Below are positions 53,416 through 61,470 of a stretch of 64,000 bases of DNA, in pieces. Source of the DNA: Thioclava atlantica (lineage in GTDB: Bacteria > Pseudomonadota > Alphaproteobacteria > Rhodobacterales > Rhodobacteraceae); assembly GCF_000737065.1 (NCBI RefSeq), contig NZ_AQRC01000011.1, positions 81,721-145,720 of the forward strand, in the 5' to 3' direction. The first letter of the stretch is position 1; each line of letters starts with the position of its first letter. The position numbers and the translations under genes were made by a program. The notes below the pieces were generated by a model that worked only from the letters and a program-made list of their open reading frames with translations, was not told the DNA's origin and did no database searches.

Positions 53416-53664
53416 ATGAGAACAAGAGCGCGGCTGGCGACTGTCTTCTTGGGAGCGATTTTCGTGAGCGCTTGTTCCGGCGGACCAGTCCTGTGCCCGA
53501 CAAACCCGCCGCCAACTTTGTCGACAAAGTCACCAGAGCTGGAGCTGCCCAATGGATGTCGTCTGGCAGGGCCTATCTCCAACGGTGTGGGCCAGTTGGA
53601 TTGTGTAAACGGCCGATCAGGCTTTGTTGCCACTCAAGTTCAAAGCCTGGAGATAGTGCGATGA
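53416..53664 (+). CDS. Small lipoprotein before the DsbD/ScsB-like gene
   Basis: An 82-residue protein with a signal peptide and lipobox VSAC (cysteine near residue 20), and three further cysteines in the mature part. Its stop overlaps the DsbD-like start (ATGA). Function unknown; periplasmic cysteines would fit the redox theme of the operon. Confidence 0.7.
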   Translation: MRTRARLATVFLGAIFVSACSGGPVLCPTNPPPTLSTKSPELELPNGCRLAGPISNGVGQLDCVNGRSGFVATQVQSLEIVR

Positions 53665-55841
53665 CCATCTGGCGCTCGCCAATCCGTCTTGCTTTCTGCG
53701 GTACCCTCGCTGCCGCAATGTTCTGGCTCTTGATCCCCTTTGCTGCAACGGCCGAGGTATCAGTCGCCCACAAGGTCACTGCGGTGGAAGCGCGGCTGAT
53801 CTCCGCCGAGGATGCCGTTTCCGCCGAAGCTCAAACGCTCTCCGCCGGTCTGGATCTGAACCTTGCTGACGGATGGAAAACCTATTGGCGTTCGCCTGGC
53901 GAGGTTGGCATTCCGCCACAGATCGACTGGAGCGGGTCGACGAATGTCGCGGGCGTTGATTTCCTATGGCCTGCGCCCGAGCGGTTCACTGCCTTTGGCA
54001 TCGAAAACTTCGGCTATCATGATGAGGTTGTCTTTCCACTTCAGATCACCCTGAAGGATCCTGGGGAACCTGTCGAACTCAGAGCAAACGTCAAGCTCTT
54101 GACCTGCTCAGCAGTTTGTGTCCCCCAGGATTTTGACTTGGCACTTTCGTTGCCTCAGGGGAACTCAATCGATCAAGTCTCGGCTAATCGTATCGGGGCA
54201 TTTCTCGCACGCGTTCCGGCGGAAGGAGGAGCGGCAGGCGTGACCGCCGCCACATCCCATATAAACGATGATTTCACCCGCCTAACGATAGAAATAGCTG
54301 CCACGACTGCCTTCAAAACCCCGGACGTCTTTCCTGAAATTGGTGATGGCAACACGTTGGGGAAGCCCGACATTCGCCTTGGGGCAAGCGGGCGAACGCT
54401 TTGGGCTGAATTCCCAATTCTTGCCTACATGGCAGATACAGACGCGCCGCCACGGGTAACCGTGACGGACGGGCCGGATCACGCCCTCACCGTCACGCCA
54501 GATCGGGCAACAACCGCCCCAACTCCCCCTTTCAGTATTGATCGGGTGGTCCCCGGCATTGATCAAGTGATCTGGATCGCCATCATCGCTTTTCTTGGGG
54601 GCTTGATCCTGAACGCCATGCCTTGCGTGCTTCCTGTTCTGTCGATCAAGTTATCTTCTGCCCTGAAATCCGAAGGACGCGGCAATGCCCAAGTCAGGGC
54701 AGGCTTCTTGGCCGCCGCCGCCGGAGTCATGGTCTTTATGTGGGCACTCGCGGCTGTTCTCTTCGCATTGCAAAAGATTGGCGTTGCCGTCGGTTGGGGG
54801 CTCCAGTTCCAGAGCCCAACGTTCCTGGTTCTGATGCTCCTGATCCTTGGTCTGTTCACCGCAAACCTGTTTGGACTGTTCGAATTCTCTTTGCCTGCCG
54901 CCCTGACAACGCGGTTGATGAAAGCAGGAGGTACGGCCGGGTATGGAGCGGATTTTGCCACCGGATTTTTCGGGGCGGTCATGGCTACTCCCTGCTCCGC
55001 GCCGTTTCTTGGAACAGCTATCGCATTCGCACTTGCGGGGCGGGTGATAGACATCGCTGTCGTTTTCACCTTTCTCGGGTTAGGTCTGGCCAGCCCATAT
55101 CTGTTGGTGGCCATCGTGCCGAACGTTGTTCGGTTCGTGCCCAAGCCCGGCCGCTGGATGATCGCCTTGAAAGCCGGCCTTGGCATCCTCCTGATGGGTA
55201 CCGCGGCATGGCTGTTCTATGTCCTGCTCGGCGTTGCTGGATCGCGCGCGGCCCTAACAGTTGCATCTCTCGGTGCGGTTATGCTCTTCATAGCGGCATC
55301 GCCCTGGGTGCCAAGATCTCTTCGCTGGCCCTTTGGGCTGGCGCTGGCGGCACTCGCGGTCGCGGCCGCGCCATTCTTGGCAACACCCGCCGCACCCGAT
55401 GCCCAAGCAGGAAAAATTGCCTGGGTCACATTTGACCGCGGCGATATTGCCCGTCGAGTATCACGCGGAGAGGTCGTTTTTGTCGATGTAACCGCCGATT
55501 GGTGTTTGACCTGCAAAGCCAACAAGGCGCTCGTTCTTGAACGCGACCCGGTTCTTTCGGCATTGAACAGCTCTGGTGTCACGCCGATGCTGGCCGACTG
55601 GACCCGCCCAGATGACGCGATCACCCGTTTTTTGGAGACCAACAACCGTTACGGCATTCCATTCAACGCGGTTTATGGGCCGTCTGCTCCCGAAGGAATT
55701 ATCCTATCTGAAATATTGTCGACTCAGGATGTTCTTGCTGCTCTGCACGCGGCGCGTCCGGGGGCCGCTCAAGCAACGCTCATCGAGGACGATGTGAAGG
55801 TTTCCAGATTTGGAAACACTTTGGAGCAAAGTGCCGACTGA
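53661..55841 (+). CDS. DsbD/ScsB-like thiol-disulphide interchange protein
   Basis: The 726-residue protein carries electrons from cytoplasmic thioredoxin to periplasmic proteins. It has a signal peptide, an N-terminal periplasmic domain with LLTCSAVCVP near residue 149, eight membrane segments with PCVLPVLSIK near 320 and TPCSAPFLGT near 443, and a C-terminal thioredoxin domain with TADWCLTCKANK near 612. The N-terminal domain is of the ScsB type, associated with copper tolerance. ATG at 53661 overlaps the lipoprotein stop. The DsbA-like protein at 47.3 kb is a plausible partner. Confidence 0.9.
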   Translation: MTIWRSPIRLAFCGTLAAAMFWLLIPFAATAEVSVAHKVTAVEARLISAEDAVSAEAQTLSAGLDLNLADGWKTYWRSPGEVGIPPQIDWSGSTNVAGVDFLWPAPERFTAFGIENFGYHDEVVFPLQITLKDPGEPVELRANVKLLTCSAVCVPQDFDLALSLPQGNSIDQVSANRIGAFLARVPAEGGAAGVTAATSHINDDFTRLTIEIAATTAFKTPDVFPEIGDGNTLGKPDIRLGASGRTLWAEFPILAYMADTDAPPRVTVTDGPDHALTVTPDRATTAPTPPFSIDRVVPGIDQVIWIAIIAFLGGLILNAMPCVLPVLSIKLSSALKSEGRGNAQVRAGFLAAAAGVMVFMWALAAVLFALQKIGVAVGWGLQFQSPTFLVLMLLILGLFTANLFGLFEFSLPAALTTRLMKAGGTAGYGADFATGFFGAVMATPCSAPFLGTAIAFALAGRVIDIAVVFTFLGLGLASPYLLVAIVPNVVRFVPKPGRWMIALKAGLGILLMGTAAWLFYVLLGVAGSRAALTVASLGAVMLFIAASPWVPRSLRWPFGLALAALAVAAAPFLATPAAPDAQAGKIAWVTFDRGDIARRVSRGEVVFVDVTADWCLTCKANKALVLERDPVLSALNSSGVTPMLADWTRPDDAITRFLETNNRYGIPFNAVYGPSAPEGIILSEILSTQDVLAALHAARPGAAQATLIEDDVKVSRFGNTLEQSAD

Positions 55842-55896
55842 GTAATTTCGCCTAAGCTGCGCATCAAGGACGCCGAGTCAGGCAGCATTTAACGCC

Positions 55897-55938
55897 CTGA
55901 TTTAGATCAACCACACCATCTGGATAGCGTGTTATAAT
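55897..55938 (+). promoter_or_regulatory. FNR-like box and -10 element before the 55.96 kb gene
   Basis: CTGATTTAGATCAA (55897-55910) matches nine of ten positions of the FNR/FnrL consensus TTGAT-N4-ATCAA. TATAAT lies at 55933-55938. The box centre is about 41.5 bases before the expected transcription start, the position for class II activation. Confidence 0.6.
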
Positions 55939-55959
55939 CACCTAGGAAGGACTCAAATC

Positions 55960-56313
55960 ATGCGATCAAGGCCACATATCGATGTCAGAAGAGTGTCGCG
56001 TATTCGCGTCAGCTTCGTCCTGATATTGATCGGAGCCTTGTTTTTCGGTCTCATTGCCGATGGTTTGCATGCGCATGAGGGCGAGCCTGCCGGGTTAGAG
56101 ACGCAGATTGTTCAGGTCACCGACGCAAATTCCTCCGTCCACGTTATTCTGGACGCGGATTGCGGAATTCATCCCGGTTGCGCCGCTGCTCTGATCCCTA
56201 ACGGGCTTGTCAGCGCAGTAGTTTCGAACCGTAGCACGCGAATGGTAATGTCGTGGCGGCAATCGGCGTCTTTCGCCGATGACGAATTCATACACGTCCC
56301 CATTCTCTTCTGA
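55960..56313 (+). CDS. Small exported protein of unknown function
   Basis: A 117-residue protein with a basic start, a signal segment (FVLILIGALFFGLIADGLHA) and a mature part with HAHEGE right after the cleavage region and CGIHPGC, which may bind metal. AGGAAGG precedes the ATG. It lies behind an FNR-like promoter, so it may be expressed at low oxygen. No family is recognised. The following 210 bases (56314-56523) hold no clear gene. Confidence 0.7.
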   Translation: MRSRPHIDVRRVSRIRVSFVLILIGALFFGLIADGLHAHEGEPAGLETQIVQVTDANSSVHVILDADCGIHPGCAAALIPNGLVSAVVSNRSTRMVMSWRQSASFADDEFIHVPILF

Positions 56314-56523
56314 GCATTCCAGTCAGCGAGGTAGCGAAGCGCCTCCCTTTCGGCTTTTACGCCAATCGTGACGCTTAGGTTTTTCGACAGGCTCGTAGTC
56401 TGGATGTCCGGATTCTACCTGACCGCGCTCCTCACTTCATTCGCTCCTATCAACCGTGGATCCGCCGGTTTTCTGCCCTCGCCACGGCCACCGCATGATC
56501 TCGACCAGATAAAGGTTCCAAAA

Positions 56524-57585
56524 ATGAACATGTCGTCCCGCATCGCCTATACGCTCGCCACTTTGTTCGTGTCAGCACCAGCTTTGGCCGCTCCGCCTAC
56601 GGTCTTCATTCCAGAGGGCAGCGCCAATTCAGTCCTGATGGTTCAGGCGGAGACTGGAAAAGTCCTGCGTCGGATCAATGATGTCGAGGCGGTCCACGGT
56701 CTCGCAGGCGCACCCGGCGTGCCGTATCTGGTCGCCGGCAGCTATTCGGAGATCCCGCGCGAGGATGTCGCGTCGCTAGAAAAGCCCTCCACCGTGTCTG
56801 CAGACGATCACGCCGCGCACCACGCACCAAAGGCCGCGCCAATGGGGCCACCGGATGCCGGGATCAGTCTTCTCTCGATTCTGGACGCAAAAAGTGGCGA
56901 TATCCTCCGCCGGATAGAGGTGCCGGGTGCCGTACATCATACGGCAGTTTCCCCTGATGGACGCTTTGCCGTTGCGACCCATCCGGCAGGTGACGGAATA
57001 TCGGTGATTGACTTGGCGACTTTCGGCATGACGGCATTTGTCCCGACTGGATCGATGCCGAACTATGCAGCGTTCGGAACTGATCCAAATCTCGTCTACG
57101 TCTCCAACACCGGTAACGGAACGATCAGCGAAGTAGATCTGTCGCGGGGTATCGTTCGTCGCAACTTCATTGCAGGTGACACCCCGGAACATATGGCGGT
57201 TTCGCCCGAAACTGATCGACTCTTTGTCGCAGACGCGGACGCAGGTCAGGTTCTGGAACTGTCTTTGAGTACCGGTGAAAAGCTGCGGACCTTCGAAATT
57301 GGCGGCGAGATTCATGGACTGGGGCTGTCAAATGATGGGGCAACTTTGTTCGTCGCGGGTAGGGGAGAGGACAAACTCGCCTCAGTTGCACTCGCTACCG
57401 GGGAAGTGCGCACAGCCACGCTTGCACCAGAACCCTACCACCTGACGGTAATTCCAGGCTCCGACATCCTTTATGTCTCAAGCCGTGCAGAGCCCGTGGT
57501 TTGGCTCATCGATACCAGCTCACTGCAAACGCGTGAAACAGTTTCTGTCGAAGGAGAAGGACATCAGATGGTGGCGCTTCCCTGA
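56524..57585 (+). CDS. Periplasmic YVTN-type beta-propeller protein
   Basis: The 353-residue product has a signal peptide ending ALAAPP and a seven-bladed propeller pattern (VSPDGRFAVATHPAGDGISVIDL, GTDPNLVYVSNTGNGTISEVDL, AVSPETDRLFVADADAG). An insert after blade one (DDHAAHHAPKAAP) is His-rich and may bind copper. ATG at 56524 is preferred because AAAGG precedes it and the signal peptide begins there; an in-frame upstream ATG at 56368 would give a long odd extension. Such proteins often bind metals or act with cytochromes. Confidence 0.82.
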   Translation: MNMSSRIAYTLATLFVSAPALAAPPTVFIPEGSANSVLMVQAETGKVLRRINDVEAVHGLAGAPGVPYLVAGSYSEIPREDVASLEKPSTVSADDHAAHHAPKAAPMGPPDAGISLLSILDAKSGDILRRIEVPGAVHHTAVSPDGRFAVATHPAGDGISVIDLATFGMTAFVPTGSMPNYAAFGTDPNLVYVSNTGNGTISEVDLSRGIVRRNFIAGDTPEHMAVSPETDRLFVADADAGQVLELSLSTGEKLRTFEIGGEIHGLGLSNDGATLFVAGRGEDKLASVALATGEVRTATLAPEPYHLTVIPGSDILYVSSRAEPVVWLIDTSSLQTRETVSVEGEGHQMVALP

Positions 57586-57618
57586 AGGGCTGCCGATGGG
57601 AATGAAAGGCACAGGATC

Positions 57619-59004
57619 ATGGCACAGGACACTCGCCCAACACTTCGTTTTCTGGGAGCCGCCGGAACAGTAACCGGATCGCGCTATCTGATTGAAACCG
57701 GGGATCGCCGCATTCTAGTTGATTGTGGCTTGTTTCAAGGCTTCAAATCGCTGCGGGACCGCAACCGCAAGGCGTTTCCGGTACGCCCCACCACCATTGA
57801 CACCGTACTTCTGACGCACGCGCATCTCGATCATTCAGGCTATCTGCCTGCGCTGATCCGCGGCGGGTATCGAGGGAAGGTGATGTGTACCGAAGCGACG
57901 GAGGAACTCTGCGGCCTGATCCTGCCGGACAGCGGCCATATCCAGGAAGAGGAGGCACGTTTTGCCAAAAGGCACCGATACTCCAAGCACAAGAACCCCA
58001 AGCCGCTCTACACGTTGAAAGATGCTCAGGCGGCGCTTGAGCATTTGCACAGAGTTCCCTTCAACAGCACAGTCGATGTTGGTGACGGAATATCCGCAGA
58101 GTTCATCCCGGCGGGCCATTTGCTCGGTGCGGCGCAGATCCGTATCAGACTGCCAGGAAGGACAATCCACTTCAGTGGCGACCTCGGCCGACAGAACGAC
58201 GCACTGATGCGACCACCACAACCGTTCTCAGGTGCGGACGTGTTGGTTTGTGAATCCACCTATGGCAATCGCCATCACGCAGCCATCGACGCGGAGGAAG
58301 AGCTTCTGCCAATCCTGAAACGTGTTTTCGGGCGGGGCGGTACGGTTCTCATCCCCTCATTCGCGGTTGGGCGCGCGCAGGGGCTTATGTATCACATTGC
58401 ACGCCTGCAAAACCGCGGCGAGATCCCATATGTGCCGGTTTATCTCAACTCGCCAATGGCGATCGACGCGACCGAAATCTACCACGGCCATCACGAAGAA
58501 CATCACGTTGCCTGGGAGGATTGCCTTGCGATGTTCCAGATCGCCAAGCGGGTCACTTCGGTCGAGGAGTCGAAGAAGCTGAACACGCAGCATGGCCCGA
58601 TGATCATCATTTCGGCGAGCGGCATGTTGACCGGCGGGCGGATCCTGCATCACCTCGCCAGCTTCGGCGGCGACCCGCGCAACGCAATCCTGCTGTCGGG
58701 CTTTCAGGCTGGCGGTACCCGCGGGGCGGCACTGGCCGCTGGCGCGGACAGTCTGCGCATGTTCGGTCGAGATTTCCCGATCAGGGCAGAGGTGATCCAG
58801 CTCGAAGCCTTTTCCGGACATGCCGATGCCGAAGAGTTGCTGGCCTGGATGCGCGCGTCGGATCGCGCGCCGCGCATGACCTATGTGACTCACGGCGAAC
58901 CTTCTGCCTCGGACCGGCTGCGCTGGCGGATCGAACATGAACTCGGCTGGCCTGCCCGCGCCCCCGAACACCTCGAAACGATCCGGCTGGACAATCCAAA
59001 ATGA
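57619..59004 (+). CDS. Metallo-beta-lactamase fold beta-CASP ribonuclease
   Basis: The 461-residue protein has the metal motif THAHLDHSGYLP near residue 65, a second site AGHLLGAAQ and FSGDLGR, the beta-CASP domain (TYGNRHH, SFAVGRAQGLM, SASGMLTGGR) and the C-terminal FSGHADAEELLAW histidine motif of the RNA-specificity domain. It should cut or degrade RNA and is like the CPSF-73/KH-less bacterial class. It overlaps the next gene (ATGA), suggesting joint function. Confidence 0.9.
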   Translation: MAQDTRPTLRFLGAAGTVTGSRYLIETGDRRILVDCGLFQGFKSLRDRNRKAFPVRPTTIDTVLLTHAHLDHSGYLPALIRGGYRGKVMCTEATEELCGLILPDSGHIQEEEARFAKRHRYSKHKNPKPLYTLKDAQAALEHLHRVPFNSTVDVGDGISAEFIPAGHLLGAAQIRIRLPGRTIHFSGDLGRQNDALMRPPQPFSGADVLVCESTYGNRHHAAIDAEEELLPILKRVFGRGGTVLIPSFAVGRAQGLMYHIARLQNRGEIPYVPVYLNSPMAIDATEIYHGHHEEHHVAWEDCLAMFQIAKRVTSVEESKKLNTQHGPMIIISASGMLTGGRILHHLASFGGDPRNAILLSGFQAGGTRGAALAAGADSLRMFGRDFPIRAEVIQLEAFSGHADAEELLAWMRASDRAPRMTYVTHGEPSASDRLRWRIEHELGWPARAPEHLETIRLDNPK

Positions 59005-60515
59005 CAGAAATCGACAATACGCTCGCCCTGTCCCGCGCGGGGATCGACACTTACCGGCAACCCGTTGTCTTCATGCGCGAAGACTGCCACGTCTGCCGCG
59101 CCGAAGGCTTCGCAGCCCTGACCCGGATCGAGGTCACGCTCGGCGACAGGTCGGTGATTGCCACGCTGAACGTGTTGACCAATGGCGACTGGCTGCCCGA
59201 CGACACTGCCGCCTTGTCGGAAGAAGCCTGGGCCGCCCTGAAGCCCCAACCGGGGGACCGGGCAAGTTTTACGCACCCGGAGCCACCGGACTCCGTCTCA
59301 GCGATCCGCGCCAAGGTCTATGGAGAAACCCTTGAGCAGCAAAGGTTCGACGCAATCATTCGTGACGTCCTCGATCATCGTCTCTCCGATCTCGATCTGG
59401 CAGCCTTCATCACCGCCTGCGCGGGCGACCGGCTTTCGATTGCGGAAACCATCGCACTGACCCGATCCATGCAGGCGGCGGGCGAAACGCTGGATTGGGG
59501 CGGCGCCGAGATCTACGACAAGCATTGCGTCGGGGGGCTTCCAGGAAACCGCACCACGCCGATCATCGTTTCGATCATCGCGGCGGCGGGGCTGATGATC
59601 CCCAAGACCTCTTCTCGCGCGATCACTTCCCCCGCAGGCACGGCCGACACGATGGAGGTCATGGCTCCCGTCTCGCTCGACATCCCCGCGTTGAGACGCG
59701 TCGTCGAGGCTGAGGGCGGGTGCATCGTTTGGGGGGGCAACCTCGCTCTCAGCCCTGCGGACGATGTTCTGATCCGGATTGAACGGCCACTCGATTTCGA
59801 CAGCGACGGACAGCTGGTGGCGAGCGTCTTGTCGAAGAAGGCTGCGGTCGGTGCGAAGCGCGTGCTGATCGATGTGCCCGTCGGACCAACGGCCAAGGTC
59901 CGCTCGGCGGAAACCGCCGCTGCGCTGGCAGAGCGGCTCCGCGCCGTTGGCAAGGCCATCGGCCTGACGCTCTCGATCCATCAAAGCGACGGGACTGCAC
60001 CTGTCGGACGCGGAATTGGACCCGCACTTGAAGCCCAAGATGTCCTTGCCGTGCTACGCCGCAACGAGAACTTCCCTGTCGACCTGCGCGACCGTGCACT
60101 CGACATCGCTGGAGCGCTGCTGGACCTTGTCCCCGAGACGGGCGGCGCGGGCGGGCGAAAGGTGGCCGCACAGCTGCTCGACAGCGGCGCTGCCGAGGCG
60201 AAGTTCATTGCGATTTGCGATGCACAAGGCGGTTTCACTGAGCCCGGTGAGGCGCGTTATCATGCGGTGATCACCTCCCGCACGGCGGGGCGCCTCATTG
60301 CGATTGACAATCGCCGCATCGCGCGCACAGCGAAACTCGCCGGCGCACCGCGGCAGCAGCTCGCAGGGCTGCGCCTTCTGGTCCAGATCGGTGACCATAT
60401 CGAATTTGGCAAGCCGCTGTTCGAGATCCACGCCGAAACGCTGGGAGAACTGGAATACGCCCGCTCCTATGCCGAGGCGCAATTGGGACTTTGCACAATT
60501 GAGGAGGCAAACTGA
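59001..60515 (+). CDS. AMP-phosphorylase-like member of the thymidine phosphorylase family
   Basis: The 504-residue protein has the family signature SSRAITSPAGTADTMEV near residue 205 and KHCVGGLPGNRTT near 174. An N-terminal extension of about 80 residues and the total length match archaeal AMP phosphorylase, which splits nucleoside 5'-monophosphates with phosphate to base and ribose 1,5-bisphosphate, rather than thymidine phosphorylase, which is shorter. Between a ribonuclease and a PRPP-synthetase-like gene, the AMP-phosphorylase role is favoured. Its start and stop overlap the neighbours. Confidence 0.8.
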   Translation: MTEIDNTLALSRAGIDTYRQPVVFMREDCHVCRAEGFAALTRIEVTLGDRSVIATLNVLTNGDWLPDDTAALSEEAWAALKPQPGDRASFTHPEPPDSVSAIRAKVYGETLEQQRFDAIIRDVLDHRLSDLDLAAFITACAGDRLSIAETIALTRSMQAAGETLDWGGAEIYDKHCVGGLPGNRTTPIIVSIIAAAGLMIPKTSSRAITSPAGTADTMEVMAPVSLDIPALRRVVEAEGGCIVWGGNLALSPADDVLIRIERPLDFDSDGQLVASVLSKKAAVGAKRVLIDVPVGPTAKVRSAETAAALAERLRAVGKAIGLTLSIHQSDGTAPVGRGIGPALEAQDVLAVLRRNENFPVDLRDRALDIAGALLDLVPETGGAGGRKVAAQLLDSGAAEAKFIAICDAQGGFTEPGEARYHAVITSRTAGRLIAIDNRRIARTAKLAGAPRQQLAGLRLLVQIGDHIEFGKPLFEIHAETLGELEYARSYAEAQLGLCTIEEAN

Positions 60516-61405
60516 TGACCATTATCGCCCCCTTTCCCGGCATGGAGCCATTGGCGCGCAGAATGGCGGCGACATCCGGTGCCGAAATCCAGCCGGTGGA
60601 CTTGCACCATTTTCCCGATGGTGAAACCCTCGTGAAGCTCGGCGGCGATCCTGCAGGACGCGAAATCGCCTTCCTCGCCACGTTGCGCGATCCTGATCGG
60701 CTGGCGTTGCCTCTGCGTTTCGCAGCTCTGACGGCGCGCGAACTTGGGGCCGCGCGTGTGGGGCTGGTCGCGCCCTATCTTGGCTACATGCGCCAGGACA
60801 AGCGGTTTCATCCACGCGAAGCTGTGAGCGCCCCGATCTTCGCGGGATTTCTTGATGAATGTTTCGACTGGGTGATGACCGCTGACCCCCATCTGCATCG
60901 CAACCCGAGCCTTTCAGCGCTGTTCCGCATTCCCGCATATCGTGTCGCCACAGCCCCTCTGCTGGCCGACTGGATTGCGGCGAACGTTCCAGAGGCCGTG
61001 CTCCTTGGGCCTGACAGCGAAAGCCAGCAATGGGTGGCTGAAGTCGCCAGGCTCGCCGGACGCCCCTACGAAGTGCTGACAAAACATCGCTCCGGGGATC
61101 GGCAGGTCGAGATCAGCCTGCCGGGCAGCGCCGTTTTCCGACAGGGGACACCCGTGATCCTCGATGATATCGCCTCGTCCGGACACACGCTGATCCGAAC
61201 GCTCGAACAACTCGAGCAGGCCGGTGCCCGACCTGCGACTTGCGTAATTATCCACGCGGTTTTCGCACACGGCGCAGAGGAAGCAATCCGCCATGCCGGT
61301 GCCGCGCGGATCGTCAGTACCGATACGATTCCACACTCAACGAACGCAGTCTGCGTCGGCGAGCTGTTAGCGACAGAAATGAAAGTTGCTCAATGCGCCA
61401 CTTGA
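60515..61405 (+). CDS. PRPP-synthetase-like protein
   Basis: The 296-residue protein keeps the main PRPP synthetase parts: YMRQDKRFHPREAVSA (flexible loop), ADPHLHRNPSLS with the metal-binding DxH near residue 129, and ILDDIASSGHTLIR near 214 for the ribose-phosphate site, with SSGHT in place of the common TGGT. It is a divergent form; it may make PRPP from ribose phosphate and ATP or act on ribose 1,5-bisphosphate. Its ATG shares a base with the upstream stop. A CueR-type promoter overlaps its stop codon. Confidence 0.82.
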   Translation: MTIIAPFPGMEPLARRMAATSGAEIQPVDLHHFPDGETLVKLGGDPAGREIAFLATLRDPDRLALPLRFAALTARELGAARVGLVAPYLGYMRQDKRFHPREAVSAPIFAGFLDECFDWVMTADPHLHRNPSLSALFRIPAYRVATAPLLADWIAANVPEAVLLGPDSESQQWVAEVARLAGRPYEVLTKHRSGDRQVEISLPGSAVFRQGTPVILDDIASSGHTLIRTLEQLEQAGARPATCVIIHAVFAHGAEEAIRHAGAARIVSTDTIPHSTNAVCVGELLATEMKVAQCAT

Positions 61406-61432
61406 CCTTCCAGTTACTGGAAGAATTAGGTT
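61402..61432 (+). promoter_or_regulatory. CueR-type promoter of the second copper ATPase
   Basis: TTGACC (61402-61407) and TAGGTT (61427-61432) are 19 bases apart; the spacer holds the perfect dyad TTCCAGTTACTGGAA, as in the copA promoter. The -35 hexamer overlaps the stop codon of the PRPP-synthetase-like gene. Confidence 0.85.
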
Positions 61433-61470
61433 TGAGGCAATGAGCTAGAAATACGGGAAAGGATCCCCGA

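Noticed and set aside
56368..56523. Longer start for the beta-propeller gene
   Set aside because: It would add 52 residues before a good signal peptide; the ATG at 56524 has its own ribosome-binding site.
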